Origin: Betaproteobacteria bacterium
GTDB lineage: Bacteria; Pseudomonadota; Gammaproteobacteria; Burkholderiales; SG8-41
Length of the DNA stretch: 64,000 nt
Reading direction: 5' to 3'
Assembly (NCBI GenBank): GCA_016868035.1
Contig: VGID01000003.1
Span: 1-64,000, forward strand
Made by a program: the position numbers and the translations under genes. Shown piece by piece: positions 19,326-28,774 of this stretch (positions are counted from its first letter, which is position 1; every line of letters begins with the position of its first letter). The notes below the pieces were generated by a model. That model was not told the origin of the DNA, made no database searches, and saw nothing but the letters and a program-made list of their open reading frames with translations.

Positions 19326-20469
19326 GCACCACGTGCTGGTGATCGGGGGCGGCCCGGTCGGCGCGGCGCTGGTGATGGCCCTGCGCGGCAGCGGGCTCAG
19401 GCTCGGAGTGCTCGAGGCGCAAGCGCCCGGGACGGCGGGGACGGACCCGCGCCCGATCGCGCTCTCGCACGGCAGCCGGCTCATTCTGGAGCGGCTCGGC
19501 GTGTGGGACGAGCTCGCGCCGGTAACTCCCATACTGCGCATCCATGTCTCGCAACACGGCGGCTTCGGGCGCGTCGAGCTGGACGCCGGGGAGGCGCGGC
19601 TCCCGGCGCTGGGCTACGTGCTCGACTACGGCCGGCTTGCCGGCGCGCTCGCGCGCGCACTCATCGACGGGCGGTGCGACTACGTGACCGGGGCGCGGGT
19701 GACAAGCCTTGAGGGACAGCATGACAGCGTGCGCGTCGCATTCTCGCGCGGTCGCGGCACCGAGCAGGCCACAGCGCTGCTGGCGGTGGTAGCCGAGGGC
19801 GGCGCCCTGGCGGCAACGGCGGAAGTGCGTGCCCGCGACTACGGTCAGGCCGCGGTGAGCGCCCGGGTGGAGAGCCGCGTCCCGCACCGCAATGTCGCGT
19901 ACGAGCGCTTTACACCGGAGGGCCCCCTGGCTCTGCTTCCTGCGGGCGATGCCCTGTCCATGATCTGGACCACCTCGGGCGATCGGGCGGAGCAAATGTG
20001 CGCGCTTGGCGCCGACGAATTCCTCCGGCGCCTGCAGCTTGCTTTCGGGCAACGTCTGGGCGCGTTCACCGCGGTCGGCACACGGACATGGTTCCCGCTC
20101 ACGCTCAGGGTTGCCGAACGTCTCGCCACGCCACGCACGGTTGCGGTAGGCAACGCTTCCCAGACGTTGCATCCCGTTGCGGGCCAGGGATTCAATCTCG
20201 GATTGCGGGATGCGTGGGAGCTCGCGGCGATGCTGCGGACTTGCGACCCGCTGCGAGTCGGTGACGCGGCGTTCATCAACGCATATGCCGCGCGCCGCCG
20301 GCTCGACCGCCGGGGGGGCGTGTGGTTCACGGATACGCTGGTGCGCCTGTTTTCCAACGATATCGCGCCGCTGCGCTTCGCGCGCGGCCTCGGGATGGGC
20401 CTACTCTCGGCCGCGCCGCCCGTCAAGGACTTTGTCGTGCGGCGCATGACGTTCGGCGCGCGCGGCTAG
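19318..20469 (+). CDS. ubiH: FAD-dependent 2-octaprenyl-6-methoxyphenol hydroxylase (UbiH family)
   Basis: Flavin monooxygenase of ubiquinone ring hydroxylation. The 383 residues carry the Rossmann motif VIGGGPVGAAL at the N-terminus, a DPRPIALSHGS stretch, and the second FAD motif GNASQTLHPVAGQGFNLGLRDA near residues 280-300, which is diagnostic of the UbiH/UbiF/VisC family. The pepP-ubiH order is widely conserved in Proteobacteria. The exact hydroxylation position cannot be set from sequence. The gap to dusB (20470-20721) shows no gene. Confidence 0.9.
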   Translation: MLEHHVLVIGGGPVGAALVMALRGSGLRLGVLEAQAPGTAGTDPRPIALSHGSRLILERLGVWDELAPVTPILRIHVSQHGGFGRVELDAGEARLPALGYVLDYGRLAGALARALIDGRCDYVTGARVTSLEGQHDSVRVAFSRGRGTEQATALLAVVAEGGALAATAEVRARDYGQAAVSARVESRVPHRNVAYERFTPEGPLALLPAGDALSMIWTTSGDRAEQMCALGADEFLRRLQLAFGQRLGAFTAVGTRTWFPLTLRVAERLATPRTVAVGNASQTLHPVAGQGFNLGLRDAWELAAMLRTCDPLRVGDAAFINAYAARRRLDRRGGVWFTDTLVRLFSNDIAPLRFARGLGMGLLSAAPPVKDFVVRRMTFGARG

Positions 20470-20721
20470 CCGCGCAGGCGAACCGGTGCACCATCAATGC
20501 GCGTCGCGGCTTACGACCTAAGCCGCGAGCAACGCTCGAAGTTTTTTTAATAAGCGCTTACTTCGCCTAGCGGTTTCACCGCGGCGCGCGAAATCCGCGA
20601 TCGCCGTGTCGGCTCGCCGCAACACCCGTCAAAAAAAACCGCGCGATTGCTTCTCTTGTGCCGGCGCAACGATTACAATCACCCGCTTCCCCGTGGACGA
20701 ATTGCGTGAGCGACGCGGCCG

Positions 20722-21729
20722 ATGCACGTTGGTCCGTATCAACTGAAGAACAATCTGATCGTCGCTCCGATGGCAGGCGTCACGGACCGCCCGTTCCGGC
20801 AGCTGTGCAAGGCCATGGGCGCGGGCATGGCGGTGTCCGAGATGGTGGCGAGCAACTCGCTGCTGTGGGGGTCGGAGAAAACCCGCCGCCGCGCCAATCA
20901 CGACGGCGAGGTCGAGCCGATCTCGGTGCAGATCGCGGGCGCGGATCCCCGGATGATGGCGGACGCGGCGCTCTACAACGTGGATCAGGGCGCCCAGATC
21001 ATCGACATCAACATGGGTTGCCCGGCGAAGAAGGTGTGTAACGTGATGGCCGGCTCGGCGCTGCTCAAGGACGAGCCGCTGGTCGGGCGCATACTGGACG
21101 CGGTCGTGGCGGCCGTGGATGTGCCCGTGACGCTCAAGATCCGCACCGGATGGGATCGCGACAACCGCAATGCCCTGCGCGTCGCGAGGATCGCGGAAGA
21201 CGCCGGCGTCCAGGCGCTCGCGATACACGGGCGCACCCGCGCCTGTGGCTTCTCCGGTGAGGCCGAATACGACACCATCGCCGCCGTCAAAGCCGGCGTC
21301 GGCATCCCCGTCATCGCGAACGGAGACATCAACACGCCGCAACAGGTGAGGCGGGTCCTGCACTACACCGGGGCCGACGCGGTGATGATCGGGCGCGCGG
21401 CCCAGGGCCGCCCCTGGATGTTCCGCGAGATCGGCCACTTCCTGGAAACCGGCGAGCAGCTGCCACCGCCGGAGGTGGAGGAAATCCACCGGGTGCTCGT
21501 CGCGCACCTGCACGATCTCTACGGGTTCTACGGGGAGCATACCGGCGTGCGCGTCGCGCGCAAGCATATCTCATGGTATACGAAGGGCCTGGCCGGCTCG
21601 GCGGCGTTCCGCCACGCCATGAATCAACTCGAATCCAGCGCGGAGCAGCTGGCTGCCGTGGACGAATTCTTCACGCAGCTTGCGGGCCGCGGGCAACGTC
21701 TGACCTATGTCGAGGAAGCTGCAGCATGA
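20722..21729 (+). CDS. dusB: tRNA-dihydrouridine synthase B
   Basis: FMN enzyme that reduces uridine to dihydrouridine in the tRNA D-loop. The 335 residues form a TIM barrel with the N-terminal motif APMAGVTDRPFR, the catalytic cysteine in NMGCPAKKV, LKIRTGWD, AIHGRTR and NGDI, then the helical tRNA-binding end. The dusB-fis pair is conserved in Proteobacteria; here the dusB stop overlaps the fis ATG (ATGA at 21726-21729). Confidence 0.96.
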   Translation: MHVGPYQLKNNLIVAPMAGVTDRPFRQLCKAMGAGMAVSEMVASNSLLWGSEKTRRRANHDGEVEPISVQIAGADPRMMADAALYNVDQGAQIIDINMGCPAKKVCNVMAGSALLKDEPLVGRILDAVVAAVDVPVTLKIRTGWDRDNRNALRVARIAEDAGVQALAIHGRTRACGFSGEAEYDTIAAVKAGVGIPVIANGDINTPQQVRRVLHYTGADAVMIGRAAQGRPWMFREIGHFLETGEQLPPPEVEEIHRVLVAHLHDLYGFYGEHTGVRVARKHISWYTKGLAGSAAFRHAMNQLESSAEQLAAVDEFFTQLAGRGQRLTYVEEAAA

Positions 21730-21965
21730 TGAACGAAACGGAAATGGCGCGCATGGTGCGCCGGGCGGTCGACGGGTATTTCCGGGACCTGGACGGGGAG
21801 AGGCCCTCCGGCGTCTATGGCATGGTGATCCATTGCGTCGAAAAACCCCTGCTCGAATCCGTGCTGCACCGGGTGCAGGGCAACCAGACCCACGCGGCCG
21901 AGATGCTCGGAATCAACCGCAACACCCTGCGCAAGAAAATGAGGGCGCACGGCATCAAGTTCTAG
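21726..21965 (+). CDS. fis: DNA-binding protein Fis
   Basis: Nucleoid-associated regulator of rRNA, recombination and growth-phase genes. The 79-residue protein has the C-terminal helix-turn-helix NQTHAAEMLGINRNTLRKKM that defines Fis. Short N-terminus as usual in betaproteobacteria, with a tandem Met start. Translationally coupled to dusB, as in E. coli. Its stop codon TAG overlaps the first bases of heptad block C. Confidence 0.95.
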   Translation: MMNETEMARMVRRAVDGYFRDLDGERPSGVYGMVIHCVEKPLLESVLHRVQGNQTHAAEMLGINRNTLRKKMRAHGIKF

Positions 21966-22060
21966 GATTGAGGACTGAGGATCGGGGATTGAGTATCCCG
22001 CAGGCTCGGTTTCGGACGGCGCCCCCCTCAATCCTCAATCCTAATAGCCCAATCCTGCCG
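21964..22060. repeat. Heptad-repeat hairpin C (fis/purH gap)
   Basis: The left arm (21964-21998) has five 7-base units of AGGATTG type. The right arm (22026-22060) has five inverse units, two exactly CCTCAAT. About 27 bases separate the arms. The block fills the whole gap from the fis stop to 3 bases before the purH ATG, so purH has no normal ribosome site. Same unit family as block I. Confidence 0.8.
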
Positions 22061-22062
22061 TC

Positions 22063-23625
22063 ATGGCCGTCATCAGGCGGGCGCTGATCAGCGTCTCGGA
22101 GAAAAGCGGTATCGTCGAATTCGCGCGCGGGCTCTCGCGGTTCGGCGTTGCGCTGGTCTCCACGGGAGGCACCGCGAAGCTGCTGGCGGAAGGCGGCCTC
22201 GACACCGCTGAGGTCGCCGACTACACCGGCTTTCCCGAGATGCTCGACGGGCGGGTCAAGACGCTGCACCCCAAGGTGCATGCCGGCATTCTCGCGCGGC
22301 GCGATATCCCGGAGCACGTGAAGTCGCTCAAGAGCGCCGCGATCCCCGCCATCGATCTCGTCGTGGTCAATCTGTACCCGTTCGGCGCGACGGTGGCCCG
22401 CCCCGAATGCACGCTGCCCGAGGCGGTGGAAAACATCGACATCGGCGGTCCAGCGATGGTGCGTAGCGCGGCCAAGAACTACGAGCACGTGGCGGTGGTG
22501 ACCGACCCCGCAGACTACGAGGCGGTATTGAAGGAGATGGCGGCGGCGAACGGCGCGATCGGAGCCGAGACGCGGTTCCGTCTCGCGCAGAAAGCGTTTG
22601 CGCACACGGCGGCCTACGACGGGGCGATCGCCAACTACCTGACCGCGCTCGATGCTGCCGGAGGGCGCATGCGCTTTCCGCGGCGGCTCAACCTGCAGTT
22701 CGAGCTCGTACAGCCGCTGCGCTACGGCGAGAATCCCCATCAGGAAGCGGCGTTCTACCGCGATCCTCGCCCGGCGCGGGGCGCACTCGCTACCTACCGG
22801 CAACGCCAGGGCAAGGAGCTGTCCTACAACAACATCTCCGATTCCGACGCGGCATGGGAGTGCGTCAAGGGTTTCACGCAGCCCGCGTGCGTCATCGTCA
22901 AGCATGCCAACCCCTGCGGGGCGGCACTCGGCGCCACCGCGGGCGAGGCGTACCGCAACGCGTACGCAACCGACCCTACTTCCGCTTTCGGGGGCGTCAT
23001 CGCGTTCAACCGCGAGCTCGACGGAAGAACGGCGGAGGCGCTCGTCCAGCAGTTTGTCGAAGTGGTGATCGCCCCCGCGCTCGATGCGGAAGCGGCGCGC
23101 GTGCTCGCGCAGAAGGCGAGCATCCGGATACTCGAGGTGGCGCTCGCGCCGGGGGAAAACGACACGGAACTCAGGCGGGTGGGCGGCGGACTGCTGGTGC
23201 AGACCCCCGACGCGGTGACGGTCGGGCCCGGCGAACTCAAGCTCGTGACCAGGGCAAGGCCCACCGAAGCCCAGATCTCCGACCTCCTTTTCGCATGGCG
23301 CGTGGCGAAGTTCGTCAAGTCCAACGCGATCGTGTTCTGCGGCGACGGTCGGACACTCGGAGTGGGCGCGGGGCAGATGAGCCGCGTCGATTCGGCGCGC
23401 ATCGCCGCCATAAAGGCGGAGAACGCCGGCCTTGCGCTGCGCGGCTCGGTCGTGGCCTCGGACGCGTTCTTCCCGTTCCGTGATGGCGTGGACGTCGTGG
23501 CGCAGGCGGGCGCGGTCGCGGTCATCCAGCCCGGAGGAAGCCTCCGCGACGAGGAAGTGATCGCCGCCGCTGACGAACGCGGGATCGCGATGGTGTTCAC
23601 CGGCTACCGGCATTTCCGGCACTAG
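22063..23625 (+). CDS. purH: Bifunctional AICAR transformylase/IMP cyclohydrolase
   Basis: Last two steps of purine nucleotide synthesis. The 520 residues have an N-terminal MGS-like cyclohydrolase domain (about 1-200, with [11 protein letters not shown] and [12 protein letters not shown]) and a C-terminal transformylase domain ([37 protein letters not shown] with the catalytic Lys-His). Length is typical. It sits between fis and purD; purH-purD adjacency is common, but here heptad block D separates them. Confidence 0.96.
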   Translation: MAVIRRALISVSEKSGIVEFARGLSRFGVALVSTGGTAKLLAEGGLDTAEVADYTGFPEMLDGRVKTLHPKVHAGILARRDIPEHVKSLKSAAIPAIDLVVVNLYPFGATVARPECTLPEAVENIDIGGPAMVRSAAKNYEHVAVVTDPADYEAVLKEMAAANGAIGAETRFRLAQKAFAHTAAYDGAIANYLTALDAAGGRMRFPRRLNLQFELVQPLRYGENPHQEAAFYRDPRPARGALATYRQRQGKELSYNNISDSDAAWECVKGFTQPACVIVKHANPCGAALGATAGEAYRNAYATDPTSAFGGVIAFNRELDGRTAEALVQQFVEVVIAPALDAEAARVLAQKASIRILEVALAPGENDTELRRVGGGLLVQTPDAVTVGPGELKLVTRARPTEAQISDLLFAWRVAKFVKSNAIVFCGDGRTLGVGAGQMSRVDSARIAAIKAENAGLALRGSVVASDAFFPFRDGVDVVAQAGAVAVIQPGGSLRDEEVIAAADERGIAMVFTGYRHFRH

Positions 23626-23643
23626 CGCGCTGGAAGCCCGTGT

Positions 23644-23745
23644 ATCGTGAATCGCGAATCGTGAATGGTGACTCGTGAACCGTAGCATCTGCTGGCCGAG
23701 CGAGCGCGCGGCTCACGACTCCCGACTCCCGACTCACGAGTCAGG
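23644..23745. repeat. Heptad-repeat hairpin D (purH/purD gap)
   Basis: The left arm (23644-23685) has six 7-base units, two exactly ATCGTGA. The right arm (23711-23745) has five units, two exactly ACTCCCG and one ACTCACG. The arms are imperfectly complementary and 25 bases apart. The block ends 6 bases before the purD ATG. Its left unit resembles that of block G. Confidence 0.8.
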
Positions 23746-23751
23746 CGATAG

Positions 23752-25029
23752 ATGAAATTGCTCGTCATCGGCTCCGGCGGGCGCGAGCACGCCCTGGCAT
23801 GGAAACTCGCGCGCTCGCCGCGCGTGTCGCGGGTCCTCGTCGCGCCCGGCAACGCCGGAACGGAGCGCGAGGACGGAGTCGCCAACATCGCGCTCACCGC
23901 CATCCCGGACCTGGTCGAGTTCGCGCGCAAGGAGGCGGTGGCGTTCACCGTCGTGGGGCCCGAGGCGCCGCTGGCGGAAGGGATCGTGGACGCATTTCAC
24001 GCGGCCGGTCTGCGCATATTCGGGCCCACGCGATCCGCCGCGCAGCTCGAAAGCTCCAAGGAGTATGCGAAGCGCTTCATGGTGCGCCACGGCATTCCGA
24101 CGGCCGCCTACGCAGCGTTCAGCGAGGCTGCGGCGGCGCACGAATACGTGGACCGGACGGGCGCGCCCGTCGTGATCAAGGCCGACGGCCTGGCAGCGGG
24201 CAAGGGCGTGGTGGTCGCCACGGATCTTGAGCGCGCACACGCGGCGGTGGACATGATGCTCACCGAGGGAAAGATGGGCGCGGCGGGCCGCAGGGTGGTG
24301 ATCGAGGAATGCCTCGAGGGCGAGGAGGCGAGCTTCATCGTGCTCGCGGACGGCCGGCACGCGCTGGCGCTCGCGAGCAGCCAGGATCACAAGCGGCTGC
24401 TCGACGGCGACCGTGGCCCGAACACGGGCGGGATGGGTGCCTACTCGCCGGCGCCGGTCGTCACGCCGGACATCCACGCGAGAGTGATGCGCGAAGTGAT
24501 CCAGCCAGCGATTGCCGGCATGGAAAAAGACGGCCAGCCCTACCTCGGGTTTCTGTATGCCGGGCTGATGATCACAGGCGAGGGACGGATCAACGTGCTG
24601 GAGTTCAACTGCCGCCTGGGTGACCCGGAGACGCAACCCATCCTGCTGCGGCTGAAGAGCGACCTTGTGCGGCTGATCGAGCACGCGCTTGGCGGCACGC
24701 TCGGCGAGGTAGAGGCCGATTGGGACACGCGGGTCGCGCTCGGAATCGTGCTCGCGGCGCACGGCTATCCCGATGCGCCCCGCAAGGGCGACGTGGTGAG
24801 CGGCCTGCCGGCTGCGGGCGAGGATTACCACGTGTTTCATGCGGGCACCGCGGTGAACGGCAAGGACGTGGTCACCAGCGGCGGGCGCGTGCTGTGCGTG
24901 ACGGCGCTCGGGGCCAACGTGCGCGCGGCCCAGCGCCGCGCCTACGAGATCGCGCAGGGCATCCGCTTCGACGGCATGCAGTACCGGGGCGACATCGGCC
25001 ATCGCGCCCTCGCCGCCGGGCGCCGGTAG
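23752..25029 (+). CDS. purD: Phosphoribosylamine-glycine ligase (GAR synthetase)
   Basis: Second step of purine synthesis. The 425 residues form an ATP-grasp enzyme: N-terminal GSGGREHALAW, the ATP-binding stretch VIKADGLAAGKGVVVA, EEFLEGEE-like ECLEGEEAS, the DHKRLLDGDRGPNTGGMGAYSPAP signature, and the metal-binding EFNCRLGDPETQ. The C-terminal domain is complete. The following VOC gene begins 23 bases after the stop. Confidence 0.96.
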   Translation: MKLLVIGSGGREHALAWKLARSPRVSRVLVAPGNAGTEREDGVANIALTAIPDLVEFARKEAVAFTVVGPEAPLAEGIVDAFHAAGLRIFGPTRSAAQLESSKEYAKRFMVRHGIPTAAYAAFSEAAAAHEYVDRTGAPVVIKADGLAAGKGVVVATDLERAHAAVDMMLTEGKMGAAGRRVVIEECLEGEEASFIVLADGRHALALASSQDHKRLLDGDRGPNTGGMGAYSPAPVVTPDIHARVMREVIQPAIAGMEKDGQPYLGFLYAGLMITGEGRINVLEFNCRLGDPETQPILLRLKSDLVRLIEHALGGTLGEVEADWDTRVALGIVLAAHGYPDAPRKGDVVSGLPAAGEDYHVFHAGTAVNGKDVVTSGGRVLCVTALGANVRAAQRRAYEIAQGIRFDGMQYRGDIGHRALAAGRR

Positions 25030-25052
25030 CCGGTTACGCGACAGGAGGCGGC

Positions 25053-25907
25053 GTGGCCCGAAGTTTCGAGCGCTCCAGGGAAGACGTCGGCAACATCGTC
25101 GCGCTCGAGCACGTGAACGTGACGATACCGGACCAGCGGCTCGCGACGCTGTTCTACGTGGTGGGGATGGGCTTCACGCGCGACCCGTACCTGTCGGTCG
25201 GGGACGAGAACATGTGGGTGAACCTCGGGCGCCAGCAGTTTCACCTGCCGACGCGCGGCGCACAGGTCTTGCGCGGCCATGTCGGCGTCGTAGTGCCCGA
25301 TCTCGCCGCGCTCGCGGCGCGGCTCGGGCGCGTGCGCGCGAAGCTCGCGGGCACCCGCTTCGCCTGTTCGGAGAACAACGGCCACGTGGCGGTCACCTGC
25401 CCCTGGGGCAACGAGTTGCGCTGCTACGCGCCCCAACCGCGGTTTGGTGACATGACGTTCGGAATGGCCTATGTCGAGTTCACGGTCAGGCCGGGAACGG
25501 CCCCGGGCATCGCGCGCTTCTACGAGCACGTGCTTGCAGCGCGGACTGCGCTCTCGCGCGACGACGCGATGGCCACGGTATCCGTCGGCCACGACCAGCA
25601 GGTGATTTTTCGGGAGAACGATGCGCCGCCGCGGGATTACGACGGCCATCACATCGCGGTGTACATCGCCGATTTTTCCACTCCGCACCGGCTCCTTGCG
25701 CAGCGCGGCCTTGTGACCGAGGAAAGCGACGAGCACCAGTACCGATTCCAGCACATCGTCGATCCCGAAACGGGGGCCAGGCTCTTCGAGATCGAGCACG
25801 AGGTGCGCAGCCTGAAGCACCCGATGTGGGGCCGTGCGCTCGTCAACCGCAACCCCGCCCAGACCCAGCGCGGCTACGTGCGCGGGCGCGACGCCTACGG
25901 CGGCTAG
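25053..25907 (+). CDS. VOC (glyoxalase/dioxygenase-fold) protein
   Basis: A 284-residue cytoplasmic protein with two vicinal-oxygen-chelate modules (about 15-125 and 130-265). Strand pairs begin at ALEHVNVTI and GMAYVEFTV. Candidate metal ligands include the histidines in LEHVNV, HHIAVY and the Glu in LFEIEHE, but I cannot assign a complete metal triad or a substrate. The GTG at 25053 has CAGGAGG at 25042-25048. It lies between purD and hemF, 3 bases from hemF, so purD-VOC-hemF is probably one transcript. Its role in that setting is unknown. Confidence 0.75.
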   Translation: MARSFERSREDVGNIVALEHVNVTIPDQRLATLFYVVGMGFTRDPYLSVGDENMWVNLGRQQFHLPTRGAQVLRGHVGVVVPDLAALAARLGRVRAKLAGTRFACSENNGHVAVTCPWGNELRCYAPQPRFGDMTFGMAYVEFTVRPGTAPGIARFYEHVLAARTALSRDDAMATVSVGHDQQVIFRENDAPPRDYDGHHIAVYIADFSTPHRLLAQRGLVTEESDEHQYRFQHIVDPETGARLFEIEHEVRSLKHPMWGRALVNRNPAQTQRGYVRGRDAYGG

Positions 25908-25910
25908 ACG

Positions 25911-26816
25911 GTGGATCTTCGGGCGGTCAGGGAGTTTGCGCTCGCGCTGCAGGGTGCGCTGGTCGAGCGCCTGTCCGCGCTCGACGGAAAGCCGTTCCTG
26001 CGCGACGAGTGGAAGCGCGACGAGGGCGGGGGCGGCATCACTCGCGTGCTCGAGGAGGGCAACGTGTTCGAGCGCGCCGGGGTCAATTTCTCCCACGTCC
26101 ACGGGCAGACCCTTCCGCCCTCGGCGACCGCGGCCCGGCCCGAGCTCGGTGGGCGCTCGTTCGAGGCGATGGGGGTGTCGGTCGTGCTGCATCCGCGAAA
26201 TCCGTACGTGCCCACCGCGCACATGAATGTGCGTTTCCTCGTCGCTTCGATCCGCGGTGCCGGCGCCGTCTGGTGGTTCGGCGGCGGCATGGATCTCACG
26301 CCGTACTACCCGTTCGCGGAGGACGCGCGGCATTTTCACCGCTGCTGTCGTGACGCGCTCGCGCCCTTCGGGCCCGAGCGCTATGCGCGCTACAAGAAAT
26401 GGTGCGACGACTACTTCTTCGTGCGGCACCGGGGCGAGCCGCGCGGAATCGGAGGCGTCTTCTTCGACGACCTGAACGAGCCCGATTTCGCGACGTGTTT
26501 CGCGCTCGCGCGGAGCGTGGCCGAGCACTTCCTGCCCGCGTACGTGCCGATCGCCGAGCGCCGAAAGGACCGCGCCTACGGGGAGCGCGAGCGCGCCTTC
26601 CAGGCCTACCGCCGGGGCCGCTACGTCGAATTCAATCTGGTCTACGACCGCGGCACGCTGTTCGGCCTGCAGTCGGGCGGGCGCGCGGAATCGATCCTGA
26701 TGTCGCTGCCCCCGCGCGTGGCCTGGCGCTACGACTGGCGGCCGGAACCGGGCAGCCCGGAGGCGCAGCTCTATACCGAGTTTCTGGCCGCCAGGGACTG
26801 GCTCGCCGAGGAGTAG
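25911..26816 (+). CDS. hemF: Oxygen-dependent coproporphyrinogen-III oxidase
   Basis: Aerobic decarboxylation of coproporphyrinogen III to protoporphyrinogen IX. The 301 residues show the family signatures [45 protein letters not shown], and [21 protein letters not shown], followed by the conserved C-terminal [19 protein letters not shown]. The GTG start is 3 bases after the VOC stop. Convergent with the hybrid kinase gene. Its presence fits an aerobic organism. Confidence 0.96.
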   Translation: MDLRAVREFALALQGALVERLSALDGKPFLRDEWKRDEGGGGITRVLEEGNVFERAGVNFSHVHGQTLPPSATAARPELGGRSFEAMGVSVVLHPRNPYVPTAHMNVRFLVASIRGAGAVWWFGGGMDLTPYYPFAEDARHFHRCCRDALAPFGPERYARYKKWCDDYFFVRHRGEPRGIGGVFFDDLNEPDFATCFALARSVAEHFLPAYVPIAERRKDRAYGERERAFQAYRRGRYVEFNLVYDRGTLFGLQSGGRAESILMSLPPRVAWRYDWRPEPGSPEAQLYTEFLAARDWLAEE

Positions 26817-26866
26817 CGCTCGGTCGCGTCGGCGCGGGCGCGATTCCGCACCAGCGGCGGCGCCCG

Positions 26867-28747
26867 CTACTTCTCCGCGAGCCCGAACCAGCCTTTCAGC
26901 GAGCGCACGCGCCCGCCCACCTTTTCCGCCAGGGATTCGTCCTTCACCTTGGGCGGCGCGACACGGTGCCGGCGCGCGAGCTGCGGGGATTGCCTGTATT
27001 CGGCGTAGCGCTTCAGAGCCGCGCCCAGGTGTTGCCGGAGCAGCGGTACGCTCACGGGCTTGTGGATGAAGCGGAAGATCTGGGCCTCGTTGATGAGCTC
27101 GATCACCAGCTCGGCATCGGCGGCGTCGGTCACCACCACGGTGAGAATCTCGGGATGCTCCTGCTTGAGCAGCTTGAACGAGGCAGTCGCTTCGCTGGCT
27201 CCCTTCTCGATGTCCGCGACAATCACCGCGATTTCACGGGATTCAAGCGCGGCGAACATGCCGTCGACATCATCCGCGCGCAACACGGCGCCACCCTTTC
27301 CGAACATTTCGTTCACCACGCGGTAGAGCGTCTCGTCCCTGCCCATCACCAGAATCGAGCCGCTCAGTTCGCCGGGCACTTCCGTGGGGACGGCCGCGGC
27401 ATCGGCGAGCCCGAGGGAAACGGCCACCGCGTCGCTGACGGCCTGCTGCAGTTCCTGCTGGTTCCACGGTTTGGAGATGAACCGGAACACCTCGCCCTCG
27501 TTGATCGAACCGACGATCGCCGAAAGATCGGAATAGCCGGTGATCAACATGCTCACGCTCTCCGGCGCGACTTCCCGCACCTGGCGCAGCAGATCGACTC
27601 CGGTCATCTCCGGCATGCGCTGGTCGCTCACCACGACGTTCGGGTGGAAGCGCTTCACGAACGCGAGCGCTTGCGGCCCGTTGGTCGCGGTGAACACGTG
27701 GTATTGCGTCCTGAAAATCGAACGCAGCGCGGACAGCACGCGCTCCTCATCGTCCACGAACAGGATGCGCGCCTTCTTGGCGCCGGGGTCCGGCACCGCG
27801 GCTGGCCGCTCTTCTTCGCGCGCGCTGGCGATCATGCGCGCCGCGGCGAGCAGGTCGGGGTCCATCCGCTGCGTGGTCACTTCCGTGAGGTCCACCGGCC
27901 CGGGAACCGACATGCTCTGGCGTATGCTCGCCTGGATCCCCTTCGCGAAGGCCTCCGCGAACTCCTCGGCGCGCTGGAAGCGCTGCGCGCGCTCCTTGGT
28001 GAGCGCTTTTTGCACCGCCCAGTCGAGCTGCGCCGAGATCGCAGGGTTGTGTTCGGAAGGATTGGCCGCGCGTTCGTTCAATACCTGCCGCATCACCTCC
28101 GCGTCGTTGCCGGTGAACGGGCGCCGGCCCGCGAGCAGCTCGTACGCGATCACGGCCACCGAGTAGATATCGCTGCGAGCGTCGATCTCGGTGCCGAGGA
28201 ACTGCTCCGGGGACATGTAGCCCGGGGAGCCCATGATCTCGCCGACGTGAGTGAGCTGGGACGAATCGAGGCGCGCGATGCCGAAATCGGTGATCTTGAC
28301 TCTGCCGTCGTTCGTGACCAGGATGTTCGAGGGCTTGACGTCACGGTGGACCACGCCGCGCGCGTGCGCGTAGCCAAGCCCGTCGAGCAGCTGGGCGACG
28401 AGGTCTCCGACCTCCTTCGGCTCCAGCCTGGACTTGGCCTGGAGGTGCTGGAACAGCGACTTGCCGTGGACGAGCTCGATCACGATGAAAGCGAGATCGA
28501 GATCTTCGCCGTAGTCGTAAATGGCCGCGATGTTCGGGTGCGTGAGCCTGCCCACGGCCTGCGCCTCGTGCCGGAAGCGCGTCAGCGCGTACTGGAGGTC
28601 CGCGGGATCGAGGGCTGATTTGGTGACGGTCTTGACCGCGACCTCGCGATGGATCGCCGGATCGAAGCCCTTGTAGACCGTGCCCATGCCGCCCTGCCCG
28701 AGCATGCCCTGGATCTGGTACTTGCCGATGGTGGTCGGAGCGTTCAT
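26867..28747 (-). CDS. Ser/Thr protein kinase fused to two response-regulator receiver domains
   Basis: A 626-residue soluble hybrid signalling protein. Residues 8-270 are a eukaryotic-type kinase with the glycine loop GQGGMGTVY, Lys39, HRD Asp136 and DFG Asp154, so it should be active. A first receiver (about 325-440) has the acidic pair LFVDDEE, phospho-acceptor Asp375 in VVSDQRMPEMTG, and Lys in ISKPW. A second receiver (about 455-575) keeps Asp512 and Lys in HKPV but lacks the acidic pair, so it is degenerate. The C-terminal 50 residues are basic. It follows the histidine kinase gene by 27 bases in the same direction, so the two probably form one pathway in which the histidine kinase phosphorylates Asp375. 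Target unknown. Confidence 0.88.
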   Translation of the reverse strand: MNAPTTIGKYQIQGMLGQGGMGTVYKGFDPAIHREVAVKTVTKSALDPADLQYALTRFRHEAQAVGRLTHPNIAAIYDYGEDLDLAFIVIELVHGKSLFQHLQAKSRLEPKEVGDLVAQLLDGLGYAHARGVVHRDVKPSNILVTNDGRVKITDFGIARLDSSQLTHVGEIMGSPGYMSPEQFLGTEIDARSDIYSVAVIAYELLAGRRPFTGNDAEVMRQVLNERAANPSEHNPAISAQLDWAVQKALTKERAQRFQRAEEFAEAFAKGIQASIRQSMSVPGPVDLTEVTTQRMDPDLLAAARMIASAREEERPAAVPDPGAKKARILFVDDEERVLSALRSIFRTQYHVFTATNGPQALAFVKRFHPNVVVSDQRMPEMTGVDLLRQVREVAPESVSMLITGYSDLSAIVGSINEGEVFRFISKPWNQQELQQAVSDAVAVSLGLADAAAVPTEVPGELSGSILVMGRDETLYRVVNEMFGKGGAVLRADDVDGMFAALESREIAVIVADIEKGASEATASFKLLKQEHPEILTVVVTDAADAELVIELINEAQIFRFIHKPVSVPLLRQHLGAALKRYAEYRQSPQLARRHRVAPPKVKDESLAEKVGGRVRSLKGWFGLAEK

Positions 28748-28774
28748 GTTTTCCGCGGGCGAAGCGCTTGGGTC

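Noticed and set aside
21964-22060. CRISPR or clustered repeats from the heptad blocks
   Set aside because: Unit is 7 bases, with no spacers; arms are inverse copies and lie at gene ends.
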